DNA from: Macropodus opercularis
Lineage: Eukaryota > Chordata > Actinopteri > Anabantiformes > Osphronemidae
Reading direction: 5' to 3'
Assembly (NCBI GenBank): GCA_030770545.1
Contig: CM061094.1
Span: 2,899,001 to 2,963,000 of the forward strand
Length of the DNA stretch: 64,000 nucleotides
The position numbers and the translations under genes are program-made. Below, piece by piece: positions 1 to 10,711 of this stretch (its first letter is position 1; each line of letters begins with the position of its first letter). Below the pieces are notes generated by a model, which had not been told where the DNA came from, did not search any database, and was given only the letters and a program-made list of their open reading frames with translations.

Positions 1-414
1 ACACACCAGGCTTTAACGGGATCATCACAATAAAGGAATTAGTCAGCATTTAGCTACAGTAACAGCACAGTTGGTTTTCATTTTGCAGACGGATCCTATT
101 CAGTAAAATATGACTGAGCAATGATGCTACATATCTCACTGCTCTCTACCCATCTGATTTTGTAAGATGGAGCCATATCTGACAGCATGATCATGGAATA
201 TCCTATAATATAATGTTACATCACGTCAGCAAAGAACAACTTACAAATGCTTTTGAAGTTAGGACTAGAGTCCGACTGGAATGACTTTACTTCCCTTGCT
301 GGTGCTACTGGCATTGATGGAAAGCATTTATGTCAAGTTTAAGTCATTTACTACTACAGAAAGAGGTACCTGCTGAAATTTACACAAGCGTCTCAAGTGA
401 TGACATGAAAACAA

Positions 415-600
415 TTTGAATACTTTTCTTGAAAAATGTTTGGCCTGTGGGAGGTCCGGGAGAAAACCCACGCAGACACAGGGACAACATGCCGACTCCG
501 CACAGAAAGGCATCTGGGAATTGTACCTTGGAACAGAACCGTCGGACCTTCTTGCTGTGAGGCGAGCGTGCCAACCACTGCTCCACTGTGCTGCCCAGTA
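415..600 (-). repeat. dispersed short interspersed repeat, degraded copy
   Basis: Read on the minus strand, this resembles the very abundant teleost repeat whose head reads like GGCAGCACAGTGGAGCAGTGG and continues through CGCCTCACAGCAAGAAGGTCC, CTTTCTGTGCGGAGT and TCTGCGTGGGTTTTCTCC. A second, internally deleted relative lies at 37727-37890 on the plus strand. The head has loose resemblance to tRNA A and B boxes (GGTTCTGTTCC). The assignment rests on memory of the consensus; I cannot name the exact family. It is not a gene, although it contains overlapping open frames of 61-92 codons. Confidence 0.7.
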
Positions 601-1767
601 ATTCATTTAGTAAGTATGGAAAAGATGGAAACCTGCATCAGCTCTCACTGACACCAGGACTGGACAGAAACTAACATAAAAAGCAAGAAGTGACCAAAAT
701 GTAGCATTCATACACTTGACCACCAAGAATGAAACCTTCAAACCAGAACTGGACAACACACTAACACCGGTTCAGTCCTGCTTGATACCAGCGCTCATTG
801 GTGGAACTAATGTGCTAACAAACTGCATTCATTGATACGCCCCTAAACCCTGAACCTCTGGATCCATTTTGTTTTGAAATTCACCAATAAGTAAAAAAAA
901 ACTGTTGTAACGTAGCTATTTGCGTTCACTAAACGCCTTGTGAATCCACTGGTTGTCAGTGCTACAGTACCTGCTGGTAGCATGAACCAAGCACGTGCAC
1001 GGCTGATCTGGTGAAACATATCTTACAGCAGTACTAACAGAGCAGCACTGTTGGCTGAAGCATCCTCCTACACACTTAAACAGGCTGCAAATACAAACCA
1101 AGGAAAAAAGGCTTTTGACGTAATTTGGTTTCTCACGTTTTTTTTTTTAAAGAAAGGAACGCCTGTCCTGTCTGAACATAGATGATAATTTATGCAATTG
1201 CTGGGTATATTTAAAAAGGAGATGTGAATTTATGATGTCAGGTTACATAACACGGTCAACACTAGAATAATTACTGCCCTGATAGCAGCCCTCAGCGAGC
1301 AGGCAAGATATGTTAATGTAAGACAATTACAATGTTGTAGTGTATGTGCCAACAGCTGGAGGACAGGAGGGACGTTCCAGGAAGCTTCTGAGCTGTCACT
1401 AGCTTCATGTAATGAAGCATCTGCAAATCAGAAAATCCTTACATTAACATTTTGTCCTGACACAGGCTGGAACACGATATATTTAAGTCACTGCCTGTGT
1501 GTTTGACACTGTGTGTGGCGCATTAGCCAGTCAGACAAAACAACCACGACTGCTGTAATCTTTTGCTGTTGTACACAGTGACAGTTGTAATCTCTGCCTC
1601 TCCCTTTGTGACTCACTCCATTTCTTACCAAAATGATTTGCTTGCTCTCTTTTCATGTTTCTCCTTCACTCGCTCTCTCTTTCTCTTTGCGCAAGTGCGT
1701 GTGGTTGGTAATCAGTCAGCTTAGCTCTTCATCTCAGTAAACACCATTAGCCCGGAAGGCAAGTCAG

Positions 1768-1876
1768 CCAATCAGAGTCTGTCAGAGCCAGCTGGGCAGC
1801 CAATAGCAACCAGGAACACTGAGTCCCTCGTGACTTTGCTGACCCGCTGCATGTCGGCGAGGGTTGCCATGGAAAC
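1768..1876. promoter_or_regulatory. two CCAAT boxes plus an RFX X-box-like site inside jph3 intron 1
   Basis: CCAAT occurs at 1768-1772 (AGCCAATCAG) and 1800-1804 (CAGCCAATAGC). GTTGCCATGGAAAC at 1863-1876 matches the two-half-site X-box bound by RFX factors with one deviation in the second half. X-box plus CCAAT spacing is typical of RFX/NF-Y promoters. An internal promoter or enhancer of jph3 is an inference; no transcript is seen. Confidence 0.35.
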
Positions 1877-4800
1877 CCTACTGTATAGAGCAGCTCTGTG
1901 GAGATGCAGTGGAGCGAGGGAGGGATGAGAGAGGTGGGAGAGGAGAGATGTTGGCAAACGTAGGAGAGAAACAAAAAGCCAAACGGCAGAGATAAGATAA
2001 GAGGAGGAGCGTTTCTTGGAAATGTGACATCAGGTTGCACTTACAGGACAGAGTGGGACTCGCAGTCACTTTAAACATGGCTCTGAAGTGCATGTTGTGT
2101 TCCAGAAGTATATGTAGGCAGCGTTGTTTTGGCTCGCGAGTCTTTAGACATGACAGAGCCCTGAGGTTGCATAGGTAGACTGTCAGTTTCAATCTGATAG
2201 CATCCTGAGCTCAGCCATTTCACGCGACGCCGTCCTCTTCACACGTTCCAATTCAACGTATTCAACCATATTATCACCTCATTCAACAATTCAGTCACTT
2301 TCATTTCATCAGTGAAGTCTTACTATGTGATGACAATTACACTTTGGGCTGGTGCTAAATTTCAGCTCCATGAAACTGAAACGTGCTTAAAAGACTCTCG
2401 TTCCATGTCTAATACAAGTTGAGGTTATGTTTATTTTGAGGAAAATGGGACATTCACTAGTTCTCTCATTTCAAAAGTGGCAAATGCATTATTATAGATG
2501 ATTTTTATGAGAAATTGAAAACATAGCAGCTAAAAAGACAAATATTTTCCTCAATCGACGTCTGGACGTCTTGAGGCCTTGAGAACCTTGTTTGGAGAAA
2601 TGTTAGAAAAACGAACTACGCAGGCCTAAACTGTACCGGAATCTGAACGAGCAAATGTTACAATGTGCACCTTTGGTAAGACAGATTTCCCCTATTTTGA
2701 ATTTGTCACTTTTATTTTTTTGTACTTGTATTTTATTTTCTCTTCTTTTGTGTGTGAAGTCCTGAGGCCCCGTTGCCATGCAGTACGTCCCCTGCCGCAC
2801 CAGAAGTTCACTTTCCCGAGGGTTTTACACAAGCCTTTCTCTGATCATGTTAACCAACACCTTTTGAACTGCTCAGAATCAAACTTAAATGGTGCAAAAA
2901 AACAAACACAATTAGCTCAGCACAAAAAATAACTCAGGGAGGAATCACTAAAAAGACCCATGTTGGTTCCCTGGTGCTCTGACAATGAACACAATGCAAC
3001 ACCTTCCTATTATCTTGTGGTGTTGTCTTCCAGATGTTTTAACTTCTAAAAGTGTTTTGCTTGGACTTAATATTGTATCACCTCACATAAAGGACAAATG
3101 TTGTTATAATAAGGACACTATGTTCTGTTGGAGCTACATAAACACGTACAGTATAACTAGGCCAATGTGCTGCATTTACAGGACGTGGGTTCACATACTT
3201 TACAGAGCTACTGTGCTCAGATCACGCGTCCCTCTCTGGGTGGATTTCTTATCTCTGTTTTACTGTGCACCTTAATATTTTACAGTCTTTTTTTAATGCC
3301 CCCGATTAGAAAATCGGTATAAATACCCATTTATCAGCCATCTTTTCCTTATTGATTGATCTTTGAGTTGAGTCATCAGTCCCATATGTCTGGTTATCTA
3401 TCAAGCCAACTTCATCTCCTTTGTCCCGCGCTAGTTGTAGAGTTATGTAACAAGGATTTAAAGGCATTTATGCTACTGTCACCTCTCCTGCTCCACTCAC
3501 ATATAGACTGTCATTATGTTTGTGTGTGCATTTTAATGCTCAAGTGTGTGTGACTGAAATCATGGCATCTGATATCACAGAAAATCTGACGCAGATGTAA
3601 AAACAAGTTTCTACAGATTAACTGTTATTTAAAAATGTTGTTGATGTGTGCAAAAAAGTTTTATTGTTTGTCATGAATCATAAAAATTAGACCTTTTCAC
3701 ATTAATGCCCTATTAAATGTACAGTACATTTACTGTAAGCAGCAAAGATTTAAAGCTGTGATATGTATATGTCATGTTTGGAATTGAACTATTTCATCCC
3801 CAAATTCATCCCCTCTGCGCAAGCTGCTACACTGTAATCTACAACATGCTGCTTAATCCTAAAGTGCTAATCGTGAGGACGTTACAATGAAGCTATAAAG
3901 TGGTCAAGCAGAAATAGTTGACCTCTTCTGTCTGTGAGAAGGGAATGTTATGAATTATTAGAATAAGTTACCGTAGCTTCAGCGCCTTGGCCGAGTTAGC
4001 GCTCGACCTTTTTAATCATTTCACTCAGAAGCCAGTTGTTGTTTTTGGCAGATTTTTTTAGCCGTTCTATCGGTGTCAGTAAAAGTGGGTCTGACGCCAC
4101 TTAGACTTGATTCACTTCTGTAGTGTGAATATGATACTTGATAAACATACTCATAGCGCATGACGACGCCTATTGATTCAGCGTAATTCTTAACTCTTCC
4201 TCTAGCACCACTATCAAGTTCATTTGCAGTTGTGAGTGAAAGTTCTCAGCAGCAGTTGAACTGGCATAATAATTTAGTAAAGATGCTCATGGTCCCCAGA
4301 AGATGAACAGGCAAATATATTATACTGTAACGTAATGTGCCTCAGTGACACATATTAGAAAAAACCCATTCTGAGTACGTTAGTCCTGTTATGAGATGAC
4401 AGCAAACAGCTAAGATCATGGCTGGCATCTCATTTCCAGTGGAAGAGTAGTTGAAAATTAATTTACAGTTTACAAGAGTAATTAAAAAGACACACAGTCT
4501 CTGCACATGATGTCTCATACTGTTGCAGCACTTCGATATGTTGTGACTTTAGTTTCTTAGTACGCATTACTGGGGTCCTTCTGTCCTCCTGTGTCCCTGT
4601 ACCCTTCCACTCATCCCTTAAGACTGCGTGGCCTAAATTGAAGATGGGCAAATGCACAGAGTGTCCTTATGCAACTACAACAGGGAAAAGGATGTGAAGG
4701 GGAAATGAAAAGTCAGATGGAAAATATCAAACTTGTCCTGTTTCAACCTCCCGTCTTTGCATGAATCTGTGTGTCGCGAGAGTAAAGGATGACCCAGGAA

Positions 4801-4972
4801 GACCTCAGACAACCTCCTTCTACTGTACAGCTGCCACGTCTGTATCTGTCATCACCCTGTCACTCTTAAATATTACTTGCTTAAAGATACTGTTTGGCTC
4901 ATATGGCCTTTGTCACACATTTTCACACCAACCCCTAAAATACCCCAAAAGCATCTGTCTTTCTCTTCATAC

Positions 4973-5354
4973 CTCCATCTGAGTATGTTTCTGTTCCATA
5001 TCCGTCTTGCAGTCCGTTGGTCCACGTCCCCTCGTACTTCCCGCTTGTCCCCGTGCTCTCCCGTACCCCGTAGCGTCCCTTAAAGCCGTGCGTCCACTCG
5101 CCCTTATACACCCAGCGGCCTTTATTCTCAACACCCACACCGTGTCTCTTGCCCTGAGCCCAGGTACCCTGGTAGGTGTTCCCGCTGGGCCATGTGTAGA
5201 CGCCCAGCAGCTCAAAGCCGTGGGCCCAGGACCCGCAGTACTCGCCCTGGCCTTTTGGTCCGGTGCAGATCCCATGGCCATGCGCCTTGCCCTCCTCCCA
5301 CCCTCCGCAGTATGACCCCCCATCATCAAAGTTGAACCTGCCGCCAGTGGACAT
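4973..5354 (-). CDS. jph3: junctophilin-3, first coding exon (gene continues beyond the left edge)
   Basis: Junctophilins tie the plasma membrane to the endoplasmic reticulum; the N-terminal MORN repeats bind the plasma membrane and a C-terminal anchor (not in this window) sits in the ER. JPH3 is the brain form. The exon encodes 127 residues plus one base, starting MSTGGRFNFDDGGSYCGGW, very close to human JPH3. MORN repeats with the Y-x-G-x-W pattern begin near residues 15, 39, 61, 83 and 107. The exon ends at a GTATGA donor in phase 1, right after a TYSDGG motif, where the human exon also ends. The ATG at 5354 is the only start giving the conserved N-terminus. Later exons lie to the left of position 1, so 1-4972 is intron 1. 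A jph3a/jph3b paralogue cannot be separated, but klhdc4, slc7a5 and ca5a next door support JPH3 over JPH1, 2 or 4. Confidence 0.93.
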
Positions 5355-5437
5355 GCATGAAACAGGTCTTGGCAATTCCCCTGAAGCCTCAACAAAAACA
5401 AAAACAAAAGAAAAAGAAAAGGAAAAGAGAAAAAAGG
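5355..5437 (-). promoter_or_regulatory. jph3: jph3 5' untranslated region with a possible splice acceptor
   Basis: On the minus strand a long pyrimidine tract (5392-5437 on the plus strand is almost pure A/G) is followed by TTGAGGCTTCAG and then 26 bases to the ATG at 5354. This looks like a branch/pyrimidine tract/AG acceptor at 5381-5383, suggesting that an untranslated first exon lies further right (toward 5.5-6.9 kb). It could also be plain 5' UTR. Confidence 0.35.
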
Positions 5438-8400
5438 ACAGGTTGATGCTAGAACCAATCCATGGAGCTGAGTTTGGAGGTTGGAGAGAGTGGGAGGGAG
5501 AGGGAGACAACTCCCACACAAAGCAAAAACCGCCACCCTCTGTTTTCAGCGGGCTTGTAGAAGAGAAGAAGAGCAAAAAGGTGAGTAGAAAATCTGCCCC
5601 CTCGCAGGGGTGTCAGGGGTCTCCCGGCGTGGTGGGAAAGGCTAGCGTGATTCTGTTCATACCATCCTCTTGGTGGGCTCTTAGCTTTGGCTGGCAATTC
5701 CCAGATTTTGTGTGGCAGATGTAGGTGAGAGAGGAGGAGAATGGGCCCACAACTCCCATTATCCTCTTCCAGCAGGAGGTGAAACCATCAGGCAGCTCCT
5801 ACACGGTCTACGACTCAAACGCAGCAACTCTTCCTCCTACTTCTCTCCCGCTTTATACTCGGGCCCACTTGTTCTGCTGCCTCCTACCTGATGATGCCTC
5901 CACCTCTCTGGGGTATAGAGCCAAGAAGTCTCCCCGGTGGCAGCCCTTCAAGCCTCCAAGCTGCCAGTATAGAAGCCACCCTGGAGCTGTGGTTCGAAGA
6001 AATGAAAAAAAAGAAAAGAAAAGAAATATTTTGTTCTTTATGTCCTCATGATCAGACAAAAACAAGATCGCTTCGAGTCAGACCCCGAATCTGTGGCTCA
6101 CTTCAGGCTTTATCTTCATCCTGTTCTCATCCTTTAGACACACACTGTTCCTTGTGTGATCACACAGGACGTGAACACACACATGCAAAGAGGGAGAGAC
6201 AGACAAAAACGGCAAAGAAACATAAAGGGAAACCTGCTCGGCTGCTTTTCTCTCTGTCCTGTGGTGCTGGAGAGCAGCAATGCAGTCTCCCGTCTTGTGC
6301 ACGCACACACTATGCAAGCACACATGCGCGCACACACTCTTTCTGACAGGAAATGTGCGCATGCAACGGCAATAAACAACTGAATTGATTAATTTTTCCT
6401 CCTCCGTATCCCCTCTTCCTCTCTCTCTGTCTCTCTCTCAGTCTGTCTGTAGGTCTTTAATCCACTGCGTCCATAAGTGGTTTATCCTCTGGGTGAGTTG
6501 CCTTCAGGTTACCCGCTTGACGAAATATCACCCATCTATACGATCCTGTTGCGGTGTCTTCTGTCCTTTTCAGCATCTCTTGCTTGTCTCCATGTCTCCC
6601 TATGGAGCGCGGGCTGACGCACAGCCTGCCTGCTGAATTGGTCTCAGAGCCTCTTCTTCTCCTCTGGCTGGATCTCTGTGTATCTCTCTCTCTCTCTCTC
6701 ACTGAGAAAATCTGCTCATTAGAGAGGACTGTTCCAATGCAGTCGACCAACCCCTTTCCTCCTGCTCAGTAGCACACGCCAGCTCTTAAAGAGACACACG
6801 CTCCACGGAGAGACGGGGCTCGGGCTTCATCCCGCACCTGTAGCTTGTGCTCTGTCTGTAAAGATGACTAAAAAGATACTATTTTGATATTTTTACTCAG
6901 CGGGTAGATTCAAAATCTGTCTTCTGTGACCTGTAAGATCTGATTTGTACGTCCCATGACATAATCTCTGCTTGTGTGTCTATTTCATTTTCTATACTCA
7001 TTTTCATGTCATCTGTAAACATGACACACTATTGGGAACAAAGATAGAACAATGAAAATTTCACGAAGGAAAATAGTGAGAGATGTCAGCAACAATCTCT
7101 AGAGGTCTTCCAGGAAAATTGTTACTGAACTGGAATCCTGTGGATTCTTAAGCTGGTAAAGTCACCTACCAGCAGACGAAGCGTCTTCAAGGCTTCAGAT
7201 AAATCACTGACTTCTACTGCTTTGTCCTTGTAAGGGTTGCAGTATATCCCAGCTGTCATTCAGGCAAGAGGCTGGCTAAACCCTGGACAGATCACAGCGT
7301 CACAGAGCCACATACATATTCTAATTTTTCTCAATTTGTACTCTGAAAACTGCCCTTCACAATGCCGCCATGGGATTGACTGCAGTAACAGACACCAACT
7401 AATCTTAATAAATTCACTTCATGTATCACGCCAACAACCACCTTCCTCTGTGGAGATTCTCAGTCATCCAGGTGAAGTCGTCTGAAAGTTGAGTCATGGC
7501 AACTTCTATCCGTAGAAACGTATCACCGCTTATCCAGGAAGCTGCTATGACTCAACTTTCAGACGACCACCTTCCTCTTCCTGCCACCTTTATCTCTACT
7601 GCATGTACTGTACCCTCCTCACACCCCACCTCCATCCACCCTCAGACCTCATCTACCTCCATCTATTTCTATTGCGTGTAAAATCCTCGTGTGTAACTGG
7701 AAGACTGAATTAAAACGAACAATACTGTTGAAGGATCAGTTAAATAACAAATATAGAACCTGATATTTCAGTTTTTAAATTGTTTTGGCAGTGACTCTTT
7801 CAACTCTTTCAGTGAAAAAGAACATTTATATTGCCCAGACATTTAACGTACCTTTGTTTCACTATGGATCACTAAACCTTTTTACAGTAGCCACAAAGGA
7901 AAAACGTAACGCAGATAATAACACTGCACAAGAAGAACCACTTTTTTTTCTTTTAGACCTCTCAGTGACTTTACAACTGCCCTCCTCCTCCTCGCATCAT
8001 AAAGTTCCTCTCTCTACGCATCCTCCTTCTTCCACAGCCCCTTCCTGCAGCTGTCCTGTTGCTGCTGTTGTCCTTGTCCTTCTTTTTCTCCAGTGTCTGG
8101 AAGGAGCTAAGCCAATTCCGAGTCCAGATTACAGTAATAAAATCACCCCGAGGCTGGGGATTAAGGATTAGTTCTCTAAACACAGTAGTAGCAGAGAGAG
8201 AGAGAATGTGAATGAGCGGGAGGAGGCTGGTGGTGGGTCATGACCACAACTGTGGGATTAAGATTTAGAGAAATTAGAATAACAAAGTGTGTGCACTCAC
8301 GTCACTTAAGTGAAGCAATTAGAGCTAAGACAGCTCTGACACACTAGTGAGTAACAGGTACTGGGTCGTAGTTACAGGTGTGTAACATATAATATTATAT

Positions 8401-10711
8401 TACATATTAATATGGAATATAATTTAATGAAATTCTTGGGCACATAATAGCAGAATTTTTCAGTATTTACTGTAGCAAAGAAATGTCAAACAATCAGTGT
8501 GTTGCCAGTAAAATGTGGAATTTGTGCGTTTTCTTCTACTTATCCAAGTGAGTGACTGCATCCGACCTGGGCCATAACACAGGTTGTCATACCTTCAGCA
8601 GGTAAATTGGACAGATTTTTGTAAGTTACTGACAGGTCACACGTGAATTTTAGCCTGCTTTACACGTCACAGCTTGCGGAGCAGAGCAGCAGCCCGGAAA
8701 GAGCAAATATGCAGTCGCCGTTCAAAACAGCCTTTTCCCGCAGCTTCACTGTGTTTGCTCGCCATCTGGTCTGTCTGCACAGCGTGTGACATCGCCGGGC
8801 GATCAATAACAGAGCTTCTCTACGAGGTCAATGATTACGAAGCCTGCTGTTTACCTGAAAAGCATAAGACTGTGAATTATTAATGACACTCACAACGTAT
8901 ACACTTCCAAAAGGACAGGATGTAGACCTAGACTCTTTCAGCTGGCAAATCCTGGTAGCATAAACCGACTCTGTCCGCTAACATTTAGATTTAATTAACA
9001 CAAGGTCTGACAGTCTGCTACTGTAATTTAATGTACAGCACCGAACAAGTCCGGAAATATTGCTCTGCCTTTAACTGACGTGCCAAGATTCTACAAGTTT
9101 CTCTCTCTCACACACACACTAAAGTAACTGACGTATCTGTGACGATTACACACTGCATGCCCCCACGTCAGCAGTGCACCCAAAAAAAAAGCTCTTTAGT
9201 TATTTATAAAAATCTTTTTTTGTCTCAGAGTTAATATAAAACAAACGGGGTCGCAGGAAAAAGGGAGGAGAGAGGGGATGGGAAGAAAGGAAAACTGAAC
9301 AAGAGGAACTCAGCCTCATTCACGTCCATCTTTCCCTCTCCTCTATTATTCATCAGCTTCTTCTCATCCCCTGTTCAGCATGCTGATGGAGGATAAAATA
9401 GGTCACAGATGGATAGCTGGTGTTCGCACCGTGACTTATGCATTTCCCCGACACGTTGTGCATTTGTCCCCTCCTCCCCTGCATCCCTCGCTTTGCTTCT
9501 TCGCGCTGTTCCTGCTGCCATCCCGTCTTTCTCCTCGACACTGCTTCCATCGCTCTCACATCCCTCTTCGCTTCTTTTGATGATTTCTGAGCCCTGTTGT
9601 TGCTCAGCCTAGCTCACCTTCCTCTTTCTAACGCCCCAGTCTCAGTCTTGTTGCTGTAGAGGAGCACAACTCGGACAAAAGGGACGTGTTGCAGCTAACT
9701 ATCTGCAGGGGGCATAACAAACCATCATATTCATGGATACTGCAACAGTGGAGAGAAGCACAAGTGGTGAAGTAAAGTAAGCTGGCATGAGCACAAAGGA
9801 ACGTTCGATCAGAGGGCGAGGCAGAAAGCCAACGCAAAGCCCCTTCAATGTGCACATGAATGTACCTGTAGCCATCAAACTGGAGGACCTGACCTGTCAA
9901 ATGGGATTCTCCCCGATTCTGCACTGACAAATATGTCCACTAGAAGGAGGCAGAGCACAGGGAGATGCACTTTGTGTGTTAATTTCCAAAAAATGTTCGC
10001 TAAAAACAGCAAACCAAGGCTTTTGTGATACAATTTCAGACACAATCCATTTCTCTTCACTTTGTTTAATGGGTTTTCTGAGTTTCACTTTTTTGCTTAG
10101 TCCAACCCTTTTCCAGTCTGTTCGGAAATGTGTCGTCTAATTGACATAGACTACTGTGGGTTGTGTCGCTACACAAACCAACCTCAGGTTCAGTCCAAAA
10201 CAGCTTAAGTCAAACTTGGATTTCTGCCATTGCTGCTCACTCGCTGCAGCTCAGTGATGCTGCTGACCCGACACAGCTGCCGTGCTCAGAGGAAAAAGCG
10301 CTCAGTTGTTACAGCCCACACGAAGCCTTTTGTCTTTACCATGAGAGCGAGACTAGGGGACCATGTGGCTTATTTTTATTATAAATCAATATTTCTTAAA
10401 ACTGCCAAACGGTTTGTACATATGTGGACACCACTTCACCTGCCAGTGCTCCTAGAATGACGGAACCTTCAATGCAGCATCAGCAGAGGGGTAGTATGAT
10501 ATTATACTATTATTTAGTGCACTCAATAAAGAGTATTTGATTTAAAAATAATAAACATTGAGGACCGGTAATACCTTGAGCGTAATAATGTGCTTAGAGA
10601 TTAAATGTAGCTAATTAGTTTTAGTCTTTCATTAGATCAGCTGGAAGACGGTCGTACAGTTCAAATAACATTTACAGATGTTTCATAAAAGGTAATCACA
10701 GTCACTCCGTT
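5438..10711. other. intergenic region upstream of jph3 and downstream of klhdc4
   Basis: No coding sequence recognised. The jph3 promoter should lie here. A CT-rich stretch (6400-6720) and short CA-rich patches (6150-6370, 9105-9118) are simple sequence. A fold-back insertion at 7437-7578 is listed separately. For klhdc4 the first canonical minus-strand AATAAA below its stop codon is at 10375-10380, a candidate poly(A) signal about 330 bp after the stop. Confidence 0.6.
7437..7578. mobile_element. short fold-back insertion flanked by 13-bp direct repeats
   Basis: A perfect 21-bp inverted repeat (7477-7497 and 7547-7567, beginning GTCGTCTGAAAG) encloses a 49-bp loop. The block sits between two copies of ACCACCTTCCTCT (7437-7449 and 7566-7578), which look like a target-site duplication. 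This is the structure of a small non-autonomous transposon or a fold-back retroposed fragment. No coding capacity; family not identified. Confidence 0.55.

Larger units (their letters stand above)
1..4972 (-). other. jph3: jph3 intron 1 (partial)
   Basis: No exon encoding the next junctophilin segment is present, so this whole stretch should be intron 1 of jph3. It holds a degraded dispersed repeat at about 415-600 and a promoter-like cluster at 1768-1876, both listed separately. Otherwise I see AT-rich non-coding sequence; its short open frames have no family resemblance. Confidence 0.75.

Noticed and set aside
430..600. Possible tRNA gene suggested by A/B-box-like sequence
   Set aside because: No cloverleaf can be drawn: acceptor and anticodon stems do not pair. 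The resemblance is that of a tRNA-like repeat head at most.
328..606. Several overlapping open frames of 61-92 codons on both strands
   Set aside because: They translate a dispersed interspersed repeat; equivalent frames occur wherever that repeat lies.
4935..5576. A 213-codon minus-strand frame containing the junctophilin exon
   Set aside because: Only the part from 5354 to 4973 matches junctophilin. The upstream part is low-complexity 5' UTR or intron translation and the downstream part runs past a clear GTATGA donor.
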